Below the pieces are notes generated by a model. The model did not search any database, was not told where the DNA came from, and saw nothing but the letters and a program-made list of their open reading frames with translations. Shown here piece by piece: positions 43,378-53,486 of a stretch of DNA of 64,000 nt. Each line of letters begins with the position of its first letter. Position 1 is the stretch's first letter. The position numbers were made by a program, and so were the translations under genes. The DNA lies in the NCBI GenBank assembly GCA_963580285.1, contig OY757023.1:86825108-86889107 (forward strand), given 5' to 3'. This stretch comes from Lucinisca nassula (taxonomy: Eukaryota; Mollusca; Bivalvia; Lucinida; Lucinidae).

Positions 43378-43890
43378 TTGTTTGTTTGTTTTGGAGTTTA
43401 ACGGCCCAGTCAAGACTATTTTAGGTCATTATTGAGCCGGTCAGTTTACCTATCCACACTTTTCCTGGGCAGGCTTATACGTAAGCGGTTAACCAGTACA
43501 GTGCACATTCTTTCGCCATACGCCAGGCTTGTACGTAAGCGGTTCACCAGTACAGTGCACACTATTTCGCCAGAAACTGACAACTGCCCTTCTTGAATCA
43601 GCGGAAGGGAGAGAATGGCCTTAGAAAAGATCTCATGATCAAATTTACACTAAATGAATATTGAATATTATCATGTTATTAATCAAGAAAGCGGTTAACC
43701 AGTATAGTGCACATTCTTTCGCCAGAAACTGACAACTGCCCTTCTTGAATCAGCGGAAGGGAGAGAATGACCGTAGAAAAGACTTCATGATCAATCTCCA
43801 CGAAAGAATGTTGCCGACCCCGGCGGGAATCGAACCCGCGTCCTCCTGATCACCAGTCAGCCGTGCATCCGACTGAGCCACCGAGGCCGG
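43378..43890 (-). mobile_element. SINE-B with tRNA-like head and internal duplication
   Basis: Best SINE-B copy. The 3' end (left) is 'tttggagtttaacggcccag'. The segment 'gcggttaaccagta...tttcgcca' is repeated near 43480, 43530 and 43690. The 5' head is at the right. The head is promoter-like (see the tRNA-like entry). Confidence 0.7.
43809..43890 (-). tRNA. tRNA-like SINE head, Thr(GGT)-like, not a functional tRNA
   Basis: On the minus strand box A-like TGGCTCAGTCGG and a perfect T-arm (GCGGG-TTCGATT-CCCGC, box B GGTTCGATTCC) are visible. An anticodon stem CTGA/TCAG holds the loop CTGGTGA with T before GGT. The D stem and acceptor do not pair properly in the standard register, and the copy is fused to a SINE body, so I call it tRNA-derived. 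Confidence 0.45.
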
Positions 43891-44169
43891 CACATTACTA
43901 TCGTAAGCAAGCACAGAATAAGTCCATGAAGCGCGGCGTCGGTGCCAGTGTCGGTTAAAATTTACATGCAAAAGCTTATACTTTGAAAAACTAAACCACC
44001 CATTCGAGGTTGCCCTTTCATATCATGCATGTTTATACGTCTGTATACTCCAATAATCTGTTCACGAGAAAATCGCTGGCATCCGCACCTGCAAGCACTA
44101 TCTATGACCCATCTCATGTACTCGTCCTAGGGTGTGCTTGCAAGCTATGACAAAATTCTGGATAAGAGC

Positions 44170-44215
44170 TCTGCCGCCACGTCGTATCGCTGTCGGACCG
44201 ACGTTGAACCGACAT
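44170..44215. repeat. 'cgatacgacgt' palindrome fragment
   Basis: 'gccgccacgtcgtatcgctg' then 'tcggaccgacgttgaacc', one arm of the 38665-38743 palindrome. Confidence 0.45.
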
Positions 44216-44495
44216 TCTTTGCTGTATTGAACAGAATCTTCCGCCTTTTGTACAGACGAGTCTATTTTGAAATTCAGGCGTGTCAGGTTGAGTTTAATTT
44301 TAGATGTTCATTCATGCGGGAAACAGGATGTGCTTCCAAGTTGTTTTTCTTTTTTTTTTTTTTTTTTGCAAACAATTTTTGCAAACAATTTGCCAGTATC
44401 GCTTTTACGGGGGTTTCCCGTTTACAAAACAATAAGTGACAACGCCCGAAAAAGTGAGTACCTCTGAAAACGCATCAAGTAGCGCACAGAGTTGC

Positions 44496-44572
44496 TATTT
44501 TGCGGGCCTGCGGGCTGCGGGCCACAGGTTGCGGGCTGCGGGCCACAGGTTGCGGGCTGCGGGCCATGATTT
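44496..44572. repeat. GC-rich 22-bp minisatellite
   Basis: About three copies of 'ttgcgggctgcgggccacag'. The same unit occurs inverted at 48681-48735. Confidence 0.8.
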
Positions 44573-44919
44573 TGTCATTTCATAATAAACGGTATATGCA
44601 AAATATCTTATAGCTGAATAATAAATAAATACATTTGTTTCTGCACATTGCTGCATTAATTAGGTAAAGGCATATTGGCATTGAGTGATTCTGATAGTAT
44701 GTTTGGAACAGTTACAGTATTGAGTGATGCACTGAGCAAGGGCTGCATAGTTCTGCCTTGAGTGATGCACTGAGTTGGGGCTGCATAGCTCTGCCTTTGG
44801 AGAAATGATGATGATGATCTTATCCTATAGCTAGCTTTTATATTACATACGTTTCAAATAAAAACCAGGGTAGCACATTTAGCAATATGGCTTATCTTCA
44901 AAGTCATTTTATTTTACTA

Positions 44920-45170
44920 TTTCAATATGATAACATACCCGTGTGGCATAGTGAATTCTTTCCTATCTCAAAAATGGTTACTTTTATGATGAAAAATTTT
45001 GATATCTTTCTTATTCTTAATTATACTTCCAACATAGGTTGTGGGTACTCGTTAGAATCACCTCAATGAGGCGGTTCTAACGAGTACCTATAACCTTTGT
45101 CTTGGAGCAGATATGAACAAAAAAATGTTTACCCCTTAAACCCCAGTTTTCTCTATATAAAGTGGGATTT
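44920..45170. mobile_element. MITE-P copy
   Basis: The central palindrome 'actcgttagaatcacctcaa' / 'tgaggcggttctaacgagt' is at 45047-45086. Right flank 'ccttaaaccccagttttctc'. Confidence 0.7.
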
Positions 45171-45295
45171 AGAGGGACGGGACCTCGGGTTAAAGACTCA
45201 TCCGAAAGTTCGGAGAAGCCCGGGATCAATCCTGCGAGCCCTGGTTTACAAGGCGAGTAGCATGTTACCATTACAATATGGAGGCTTCTATTAAT
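45171..45295 (-). mobile_element. SINE-C copy
   Basis: In reverse, 'agaagcctccatattgtaat' (head) to 'cccgggcttctccgaacttt' and 'gatgagtctttaacccgagg'. Confidence 0.65.
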
Positions 45296-45899
45296 ATAAA
45301 ACTTGAAATAACATAGACCTTGAAATTGTGACTTTTATAAAATGTCCACGATTCTGGTATCTTACATCTTTAATAGAGAAACTTATGCCTGATAATGCAG
45401 GTCAAAATCAGCTGTAATTTATTACTACAACAGAAATAGTGATGACAGCAGCCACAAAGGATGCTTTATGATCTGGAAAAATTTATTGCATACCTCACCT
45501 CAGAAGGGCTACCTGTAAAACCTCGGCTGGGCTCATGGGCTGGGTCTGGGCTCGAATTTTTGGGCTCGAATGAAAATGGGTTTGACTCAGGACATAGGTG
45601 AAATAGGGTCATTTATTGACCTTTCAACTTTGTTGTCTGGTTGGAGGAACTGTTAAAGAGAATTGCTCCCATGGGCCCCTATCAAGATTATAATTACCAA
45701 GTTTGTTTTCCTGCTTGATTTGAGCTGCAACAAGCAAAAATCTGCATTACCACATCAAAAAGACAGGATTCAATATTACTAATTGAGCCAGACAATAAGA
45801 TCTATGTGATCAGCAGAAACTCTGAACAGACTGTGCAGATGTGCAGGCTGATCCGAGCATTCAGTGGTCGTGCAGGGGTCATTGCAGGTTTACACTAAC
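45296..45899. other. No recognisable gene
   Basis: A short 'gggctcatgggctgggtctg' low-complexity stretch lies near 45532. Nothing else stands out. Confidence 0.45.
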
Positions 45900-47280
45900 A
45901 GTGTAAACCCTGATCAGATGCTACATGTCTATAGGGTTTCAGAGACCGGCAAACAGTGAAAACACAGATCAGAGGCTACATGTCAATTTAGGGCTCAAAA
46001 GTGGGATACTGGAAACAGTGAAGATCCAGATAAGGGGCAAAATATCCAGGGTTTTAAAATGGGATCCTGACAAACAGTGTAGATCCAGATTAGAGGCCAC
46101 ATGTCTTTGATTCCAAAATGGAATTCTGACAAACAAAGCTAGACGATCCAGATCAGAGGCCATATGTCAAGGGATCCAAAATGGAATTCTGACAAACAGT
46201 GAAGACCCAGATTTGAGGCCACGTTTTTTGTGTTACAAAATGAGATACTGAAAAACAGGGAAGACCTAGATCCAAGAGGCCACCTGTCTTGCTTTCCAAA
46301 ATTTGATACTGACAAAGACGACCTAGATCAGAGGCCACGTTTCTTAGGGTTCCAAAATCGGATACTGCCAAAATAAACAACCCAGATCAGAGGTCATAGG
46401 TTCCAAAATTGGATACTGACAAACTGTGAAGACCAAGAGCAGAGCCCATGTGTCTAGGATTCAAAAATGGGATACTGACATTTAGACCCAGATCAGAGAC
46501 AACATGTCTAGGGTTAAGGCCCAGTTCAGATGCCATGTGTCTATGGTTCCAAAAGGGGGTACTGACAAACAGTTAAGACCCAGATAAGAGGCCACGTGTT
46601 TAGGGTTCTAAAATGGGATACTGACAAACAGTTAAGTCGCAAATCAGACGCCACATAGGGTTCAAAAATGGGAAACTGACAAACATCTTATACCCAGATC
46701 TGAGGCCGCATGTCAAGAGTTCTAAAATAGGATACTTACAAACAGTTAAGACCCAGCTCAGAGGCCACGTGTCTATGGTTTCAAAAGGGGTTACTGACAA
46801 ACAGTTAAGCCCCAGATCAGAGGCCACGTCTAGAGTTCCAAAATTGGATACTAACAGTGACAACCCAGATCACAGGCAATCTGTCTAAAGGGTTCCAAAA
46901 TGGAGTACTGACAGTGTATACCCAGCTCAGAGGCCACATGTCTAGGGTTCCAGAATGGAATACTGACAAACAGTGTAGACCCAGATCAGAGGTCGCATGT
47001 CTAGGATTCCAATATCGAACACTGACAAACAGTGAAGATCCAGATCAGGTGCCACATGCCTAGGGTTCCAGGATAAGAAAATGTCAGACAAACAGTGGAG
47101 ATCCCGTTCAGAGACCACGTGTCTCAAGTTCCAAAAATGGGAAACTGACAGTGTAGATTCAGATCAGAGGTAACATGTCTGGGGTTCCAAAATTGGATAC
47201 AGACCGTCTAGACCCCGATCCGCTGCCAGGGTTCCAAAATGGAACACTAACAGTGTAGACTCCGATCAGACATCACAGAA
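45900..47280. repeat. Degenerate 66-70-bp tandem array, about 20 units
   Basis: The unit is roughly 'gacaaacagtgaagacccag' + 'atcagaggccacatgtctag' + 'ggttccaaaatgggatact'. Divergence between units is high, so the array is old. Its start shares the arm of the 41939-42005 hairpin. ORFs on both strands across it are repeat translations. Confidence 0.8.
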
Positions 47281-47289
47281 TATGGCATT

Positions 47290-47870
47290 TGAACAGGATC
47301 TTCACTGTTTGCTTGGACTTATGTAACAGTAATTAAAGGACAACAGTCCGGTCCGGATTATGGACCTCTTTAGAGACAAGCGACCCTCAAGTGGGACAGT
47401 GTAAGCCCGTATCAGATACCGCAAAAATGGGCATCTGAACAGGGTCTACACTTTTTGCTTAAAAAACTACAGGAATTATTTAGCGCTATTGTAAAATTCC
47501 TTCAATGAGACAATCTTTAATACTTTCAGAAGTGGCCTTTTAAAGACACAGCCCCAAATGTGGTTTTTACTTGGTTTAGAATACAAAGAATGATAACTGA
47601 AATTTCTGCAATATGTTTTTAAAATCAACTTTAGTCTTTATTTTAGCTGGTCTTAATATTAATATTAAGCAGAATTCCACTGTATACGATTCTTTGAATA
47701 GTTTGATTGTACCAGACAAACAAACAACAATATAAAATTTAATGGACTGATACGAGTCCATAGCTTGCCCTGCAGCCTAACAGGGTTGTAATTTGCTGGT
47801 CACATAGATAATAGTAATAGTATCTCAAAGATTTGCCAAGACCGTTAGACGGGTAAAATTATGTAAGGGT
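47290..47870. other. Decayed MITE-K-like and hairpin sequence
   Basis: 'gtgggacagtgtaagcccgt' to 'ctacactttttgctt' (about 47391-47462) is hairpin-family. 'gtggccttttaaagaca' to 'ggtcttaatattaatatt' (about 47531-47690) is MITE-K-like. No gene. Confidence 0.4.
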
Positions 47871-47914
47871 GCCACTAGTTTCACTTAGTCAATACACCGC
47901 TACCTCCTACCTCC

Positions 47915-48270
47915 GCCCATTGGAGCTTGAAGAAATATATTGGGCTGCATGGTGCTTCAACACAGCGATGAAGGAGCCTCCGTGGTCGAGTGGTTATGCT
48001 ACTCTCCTTGTAAACCAGGGGTCGCAGGTTCGATCCCGGACTTCTAAAAACTTTGGGATGAGTCTTTAAACCGAGGCCCCGTCTCCGTATGACCTAAGCT
48101 GTTGGTGGGACGTAAAACTGAAACACTCAATCACTCACACAGTGATGAAACCTACCACACATTAGTACTGGTAGACCGCTTAGGGGTTGTAAGCCTTCCC
48201 AGGAAAAGTGTTGCGAGTTTGACCGTCCATGCATATAAAGCATATTGGTTTGATTGGGCGTGAGGAGCAA
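47915..48270 (+). mobile_element. SINE-A interrupted by SINE-C
   Basis: The 5' part (to 47972) and the 3' part (from 48138) of one SINE-A are split by a SINE-C insertion. It ends near 'gtttgattgggcgtgagg', where MITE-L sequence begins. Confidence 0.7.
47973..48137 (+). mobile_element. SINE-C, complete, with target-site duplication
   Basis: A 165-bp element: head 'gcctccgtggtcgagtggtt' (box A-like), box B 'ggttcgatccc', body 'gagtctttaaaccgaggccc', 3' end 'gttggtgggacgtaaaactg' and tail 'aaacactcaatcactca'. It is flanked by 12-bp duplications of the host SINE-A (cacagcgatgaa at 47961-47972; cacagtgatgaa at 48138-48149; one mismatch). Confidence 0.85.
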
Positions 48271-48371
48271 ATTCTTTCCTTTACTTTAAAAGTTGGCGCC
48301 TTTTGACATGGGAGACAAAAATACTTTTGCAGGAGTTGCCTCCCATAAGGTTGTATGCATTCCCCTTAAAG
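48262..48371. mobile_element. MITE-L right-half fragment
   Basis: 'gcaaattctttccttta' to 'tgcattccccttaaag'. The left inverted end is absent. Confidence 0.6.
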
Positions 48372-48680
48372 TTCAGGAATATAATTATTTTTGTCTATTC
48401 TCAGCCTATGCACCCACCAGTGCTGTCAGTGCTTTGATTTGTGAAATACCAGATGCCCAGGTTAATTATATTTAATTGCAAGCATGTTGACAGATTAAAA
48501 ACAAGGTTTGATGTGCACAAAAAAGAAGGAAAAAATGGATGAATCTTGTAAGTTTTTACAATCTGGCTTCAATTAAGTGCCCTTTAAACTATCTGAATGG
48601 GTCAGCTCATGTTATTTTACATATGAGCTATGAGATATTATATCATATTATATATTAAGTCTTTTCTATTCATGTCTCGC
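48372..48680. other. No recognisable gene
   Basis: AT-rich with short ORFs only. Confidence 0.45.
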
Positions 48681-48735
48681 AGCCCGCAGACTGTGGCCCG
48701 CAGCCCGCAGTCTGTGGCCCGCAGCCCGCACTTTA
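48681..48735. repeat. GC-rich minisatellite, inverted relative to 44496
   Basis: 'gtggcccgcagcccgcagtc' repeated about three times. Confidence 0.8.
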
Positions 48736-49200
48736 GTCACTTTGAGTAGCGCAGAATGACAGATTCTGCAAATGACAGATAGAATCTATAACCTGTCGTT
48801 TCAAATGGAAATTGAAACGACTAAGTGCACAAAGTTCATCAGGACACAACTTTATATGATATGGTGTCCCAGGCTAAGTAAGAATGGTTCACAATTTAAG
48901 AAATAAAGTTGCTCCAAAGGTGTTGTTGTGACCCTGGGTAAGAGGGGTTTACTCGTAAAGGAGGAATGTGCTCCTAACCTGCATCTTGTTAATCTTCTTT
49001 TCGCATTTGATACAACGCATAATGTAGTAATGTAGTAATTTCTTCATTTTGATTTTTTTTACTACATTATGCGTTGGCATAGTCGACGCGAAATGAAGTA
49101 AAAAAAAAATTTCATTTCGCGTTGATATGCACCATATCGACGCATAATGAAGTAATGATGGTAGAACATAGCTGTCTTCGAAAAGACTTAGGAAGCAATA

Positions 49201-49408
49201 CAGTTAAATTCCTACAATTTAGACCACATTTGAGACGGTTCAAAAGTGGTCTTTAAGACCACAGTTGAACAGTCCAAAAGACGGTCTTCCACAAAAGCAC
49301 ACTGAAGGTCAAAATCACAAAGAAAATGTAGCTTTAACCTTCCAAATATGCTTTAAAAACAAAATTTGTATTAATTTTAGGTGGTCTTAATAGTGGAATT
49401 TCATTGTA
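49201..49408. mobile_element. MITE-K copy
   Basis: 'cagttaaattcctacaattt' at the left, inverted as 'gtggaatttcattgta' at the right, with the inner hairpin 'agtggtctttaagaccac'. Confidence 0.6.
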
Positions 49409-49424
49409 TTTGATTAAGCCAGTC

Positions 49425-49528
49425 TCAATGTCGGGTAAAAGTCCCATGAAATTGGAAGCAACGTCTCCAAAATGACCTAAATAGTGTTGACGGGGACGTT
49501 AAACCTCAAATCAAACAAATCAAACAAA
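49425..49528 (+). mobile_element. SINE-A 3' fragment
   Basis: 'tctcaatgtcgggtaaaagt' to 'caaatcaaacaaatcaaaca'. Confidence 0.65.
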
Positions 49529-49617
49529 AGACAGACAGGCAGACAGACAGACAGACAGACAGACAGAATGGACAAAAACTATATACCCCCTTGCATACTT
49601 CGTATGCCGAGGGTATA
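49529..49617 (+). mobile_element. Pearl-like 3' end: ACAG microsatellite plus hairpin
   Basis: ACAG repeats (49529-49566), 'gacaaaaactatataccc', then a hairpin (49582-49617) with arms 'tatacccccttgcatac' and 'gtatgccgagggtata'. The upstream core is missing. Confidence 0.7.
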
Positions 49618-49892
49618 AATAGATGGGCTGCACGATGCTTCCACGCAGAGCTGATACCGCCCGTACATGAGTCCTCGTAATCTGCTTAGAAGGTCTAAGC
49701 CTGTCCAGGAAAACTGCTGCGAGTCGGCCCATCCATGCATATAAACCCTATTGCTTTTAATTGGACGGCAGCGATTGGGATGTCATTTCATCTCAATATC
49801 GGGTAAAAGTCCCATAAAATTTGAAGCAATGTCTCCAAAATGACCTAAATAGTCTTGACGGGAACGTTAAACCTCAAATCAAACAAACAAAC
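49618..49892 (+). mobile_element. SINE-A, 5'-truncated copy
   Basis: 'atagatgggctgcacgatgc' to 'ttaaacctcaaatcaaacaa'. Confidence 0.7.
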
Positions 49893-50437
49893 TGTTGACG
49901 CATAATGAAGTAAAATTAAGTATGCCACCCATCGCCGCAAAATGAAATAATTCTTTCATTTTGCTCAAACCTCTTAGTATCGACGCATAATGAAGTAAAA
50001 ACGACATTTTATTTCATTTCGCGTCGACTATGTCAACGCATAATGTAGTAAAAATTTCAAAATGAAGAAATTACTACATTACTACATTATGCGTTGTAAC
50101 ACGCATTGTCTCCGTTATTTTGAAATGACAGACAAAACGAAACAGAAAAATTACAGCGATTCAGACATGCTCTAATATTGCTGGCGTCCTGAAAGTCCTA
50201 TCTTGGCAAACTGTATAGACACTGATCAGACGGCTCTCAGGGTAAACAATTTTGCTTAATTTACAAGATTTGTTTTTTGTAAAACTTCCAACAAACAGAA
50301 ATACAAATCGGGACACGCCTAAGAAGTGGGAGATATATGATGTACCTTTAGCTCGTCAAAACACACCTCAGGTAGAAAAAGGAAGGTGTAAATGACCTTC
50401 TAATTACATACATCATTATGCTTGTACTATACCGAAA

Positions 50438-50515
50438 TTAATCAGCCCATCTCTCATTGAAAGACTGATTCCTGTCAACATACTCACGCAGGCGCAAAGC
50501 ACTCTCTGGATCTCC
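50438..50515 (-). other. Possible short terminal exon (weak)
   Basis: On the minus strand an AG acceptor at 50517-50516, with a modest pyrimidine stretch upstream, precedes an open frame of 25 codons with a natural-looking composition (GDPESALRLREYVD ... NERWAD) that ends in TAA at 50440-50438. I cannot match it to a family. It may be chance or an old transposon remnant. Confidence 0.15.
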
Positions 50516-50790
50516 CTACGTTTTCAGCAGTGCAGAAAGGGCACATGAACGTGCTTGTGAGGTCATGACGTTGGGTCGCTGTTGAGACATATACACAGTA
50601 CAGAGGTCAAAAGGTAACCGTCACATATGAGATACAGTAGGCCATTCACGTCTTAATTTGATCCGTGTCAGAAGAAAGCCTAAATTCGGAATTTGCGTTC
50701 AGACAAGCGACCAACCAGCTTACTGCACTACACGAACTAGCAAGCGTCTCTATATTATGGAGGTTTTGCACTATCAAAATCGCGACCACA

Positions 50791-50838
50791 AAAGTGCAGA
50801 TCAGACTGCGCGCTTGCGCAGTCTGATCTGCGCCTTTA
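50791..50838. repeat. Hairpin
   Basis: 'aaagtgcagatcagactgcg' pairs with 'cgcagtctgatctgcgcctt', around 'cgctt'. Confidence 0.65.
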
Positions 50839-51176
50839 GTGTGCGCAGATGGCATGACAGGTAAGTCTCACGATGTAGCTCATTCGAATTCAGAAGTTAA
50901 TTGATAAGTCGGGGGGATACACATTTTGAATGTGATCGTACGATGAGTTTGGTCAAGCGTCTCAGTGACCGACCTCGTCAATCATAGGTCACTGGGTCAA
51001 ACTGCAGATGTGAAAGATTTTATTCGATACTTCAATGGAGTTTCAGACGACTAATCAAGTAGGTCAAAACTCTGTAAACTTACACGCCTTTCACCCAGTG
51101 ACCTTTAAGAGGGCAAGACCCTTATAAATGATCATGTGAGGATATACAGAAGAAATGCTCCCTTCCAAGATTGATC

Positions 51177-51348
51177 ATTCACCTTATTTGCATTATCTGC
51201 TGGTTCCTAGCCTGAAGGTTATCAGTGTTGGAAAAACAGGTAACCAGACCCCCCTGACCTTGAAAGGTCCGGGGGGTCTGGTTACCTGTTTTTCCAGTAT
51301 TGACAATGTGCAAGCTGGGAGCCAGCAAATAATGCAAATATGGTGAAT
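51177..51348. mobile_element. 172-bp foldback element, copy 1
   Basis: Nearly the whole element is one inverted repeat: 'attcaccttatttgcattat' at the left against 'ataatgcaaatatggtgaat' at the right, and a perfect centre 'aacaggtaaccagacccccc' / 'ggggggtctggttacctgtt'. Confidence 0.8.
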
Positions 51349-51390
51349 AGCTGATCCAAGCAGGGCATTTGTCAGTCTCCATCAAAGAAT

Positions 51391-51510
51391 GTGCACTGTG
51401 CTAATTAACTGTTACGTATAAACTTGCCCAGGAAAAAAAGTATGGTTAGGTAAACTGACCGGCTCAATATGACCTACGAAATATTGACTGGGCCGTTAGT
51501 CTTCAAAGTC
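51391..51510 (+). mobile_element. SINE-B 3' fragment
   Basis: 'aaacttgcccaggaaaaaaa', 'taaactgaccggctcaatat' and 'tattgactgggccgttagtc' match the reverse of SINE-B elsewhere. Confidence 0.55.
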
Positions 51511-51599
51511 ATTGTTACAAACTGTGGATCTAGATCATGAGCAGTCTTATAAGGACCCACATTGTTTGCCTGTATGCATAAATATTTGAGCAAGATTGC

Positions 51600-51955
51600 A
51601 AGAAGAGCAGAATTGTACCAAGTTTGACCAACGTTCATCAGTTCTTAAATAAGGTCACCAAAAATAAGGTCACCAAATTCTAATCATGCAATGATATTAT
51701 GTACCCAGATCGATTTGTTCATGAGACAGAGTGCAGACAAGTCATTTTTGGCCAAACATTGGCTGTTTGGGGGGGGGGGGGCGGTGACCTAGAAAAAGGA
51801 CTATTTTCCCACATCTTAGTGAAATAGCCATGCAAGTTTGGTCAGATTCCATCCATAGGTGTAGGAGATACACTGCTCCAAACAGGCTACGCCGACGCAA
51901 ACAGGATCCACACCAAAAATATGCCCCCCCCCCCTCACCTTCGGTGGGGGACATA
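51600..51955 (+). mobile_element. Pearl-like fragment with terminal hairpin
   Basis: It ends 'acaccaaaaatatgcccccc' then 'tcaccttcggtgggggacat' (hairpin 51920-51955), matching the other hairpin termini. The upstream part contains 'aaggtcaccaaa' repeats and a poly-G tract at 51770. The left limit is uncertain. Confidence 0.5.
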
Positions 51956-52130
51956 ATTAGTGAATGCAATGCGGCAGTAGGTCAAACTTTTCTGATGTTC
52001 ATTAAACATGTTAAACGAGGTCAGTCGTTATTTTAAGACACTTGCCTTCAGGCGAAGTCGGACAAACATGGCAAAACATATTCTGAATGACAAAAAATCA
52101 TTAAACATCTAGGACATGATGTCTCCTGAC

Positions 52131-52374
52131 TTAAGGGGAATTGGGAACGCCTGGTAGATTTTCCGCCATTTTTCAAGGGAAGACAAATTTCGGGTCTTCC
52201 TGCTCGCTTTTCTATAAGCCCTGACCCATTGAAAAAGGGGTCTACTCTTAAAAGAAAGAATTGGTTCCTCAGAAGCAAATTCTTTTCTTTAAAAGTTGAC
52301 CCCTATTGGCATGGGAGACAAAATACTTTTACAGGAGTTGCCTCCCCTGAAGGTGTTCCCATTCCCCTTAAATC
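52131..52374. mobile_element. MITE-L, complete copy
   Basis: The left end 'cttaaggggaattgggaacg' is inverted as 'ggtgttcccattccccttaa' at the right. The central hairpin is around 'ggttcctcagaagca', flanked by 'gaaaaaggggtctactc' and 'gttgacccctattggc'. Confidence 0.75.
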
Positions 52375-52484
52375 ATTCATTTTTATGTGAGGCAGTTCTA
52401 ATGAGTACCCACAACATAGCTTTATATGGAGAAATAAGGAAAGCTATCCTTCAATTATCAAAAACACTTAGCTCATATGTTGCT

Positions 52485-52656
52485 ATTCACCATTTTTGCA
52501 TTATTTGCTGGCTCCCAGCTTACACTTTATCAATATTGGAAAAACAGGTAACCAGACCCCCCTGACCTTGAAAGGTCAGGGGTGTCTGGTTACCTGTTTT
52601 CCCAACATTGATAACCTTCAGACTAGGAACCAGCAGATAATGCAAATAAGGTGAAT
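52485..52656. mobile_element. 172-bp foldback element, copy 2 (inverted)
   Basis: Same element as 51177-51348 in the opposite orientation: its left arm matches the right arm of copy 1 ('ttatttgctggctcccagct') and vice versa. Confidence 0.8.
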
Positions 52657-52708
52657 GATGCGTCTGCTCATGAGAAAAGGTAATTTATCGCATGTTCGAC
52701 AAGTAGAG

Positions 52709-52752
52709 GCTCCGACGAGCCTCCGCATAAACGCAGGCTCGCCGGAGCCATC
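52709..52752. repeat. Hairpin
   Basis: 'gaggctccgacgagcctccg' against 'gcaggctcgccggagcc', similar in style to the MITE-G core. Confidence 0.5.
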
Positions 52753-52794
52753 GCTGTTGGCAGATATGTGGAGGAGACCGTCAGGTAGCTTCAT

Positions 52795-53040
52795 GCATCA
52801 CGTGAACAAGTCCGTGAAATGAACACCCGCCTAAACCCCACTTAATATAGACAACACTGGGGTTTACGGGAGTATACATTATTTTTCTTATTCAGAAGCT
52901 GTAGGTACTCGTTAGAACCGCCTCTACGAGCACCCGCAACCTATGTTTGCCGTATAAATGATTGAAATATCACGGATTTTCATCAGAAAAGTAGCCATTT
53001 TGGACATGTGAAAATGCACTATTTATCGTAGTGCAAGAAG
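52795..53040. mobile_element. MITE-P copy, reversed, damaged core
   Basis: Starts 'cacgtgaacaagtccgtgaa'. The core 'ctcgttagaaccgcctctac' is followed directly by 'gagcacccgcaaccta', so the second arm is largely deleted. Confidence 0.6.
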
Positions 53041-53084
53041 TCGTGTGTGTAGTTCTACTTGGTGGCTGTACCCGGGGTTTTTAA

Positions 53085-53345
53085 GTACCTAAATCCATCA
53101 GGACAACACTCCTATATAATTTTTATCCCCCTTGAAACCAACTTTTCTGTGGTAAAACTGGGGTTTACAGGGGTAATCCTTATTTTTCTTATTTCTCCTC
53201 AAAATATAGGCGGTTCTAACGAGTACCCACAATCTATATTTTGAGTAGAAATAAGAAAAATATCACAACTTTTCATCTTAAAATTTTCTTATTTTCCGCC
53301 GGTAAAGATTACGATGCATTTGTATAGGCGTGTTTTCGAAATGGG
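53085..53345. mobile_element. MITE-P copy, one arm of core lost
   Basis: 'ctgtggtaaaactggggttt', then 'aatataggcggttctaacga' and 'gtacccacaatctatatttt', ending 'tataggcgtgttttcgaaat'. Confidence 0.6.
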
Positions 53346-53384
53346 TGGATCCAAATGGTCTTTTTTCATGTGTCAGCTGCGCCC

Positions 53385-53486
53385 CCGCCCATCGGGGCTT
53401 GAAGAAATAGATGGACTGCATGATGTTTCCACGCAGAGCTGAAACCGACCGCACACGAGTACTGGTAAACCGCTTAGAGGATCTAA
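53385..53486 (+). mobile_element. SINE-A 5' fragment
   Basis: 'gcccatcggggcttgaagaa' to 'accgcttagaggatctaaat'. Cut at the junction with the next repeat. Confidence 0.7.

Larger units (their letters stand above)
49011..50098. mobile_element. TA-flanked element with long nested inverted repeats
   Basis: TA at 49011-49012 and 50097-50098 flank a 1,084-bp element. The left arm (49013-49155) and right arm (49955-50096) are inverted: 'caacgcataatgtagtaatg' at the left matches 'cattactacattatgcgttg' at the right. Each arm itself contains several inverted copies of 'acgcataatgaagtaa' and 'cgcgaaatgaa'. A further set lies at 49895-49955. The centre holds MITE-K, two SINE-A copies and a pearl-like hairpin. 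No transposase. Confidence 0.75.

Noticed and set aside
43809..43890. A functional tRNA-Thr gene
   Set aside because: Good T-arm and anticodon loop, but poor D stem and acceptor register, and it continues into a SINE body.
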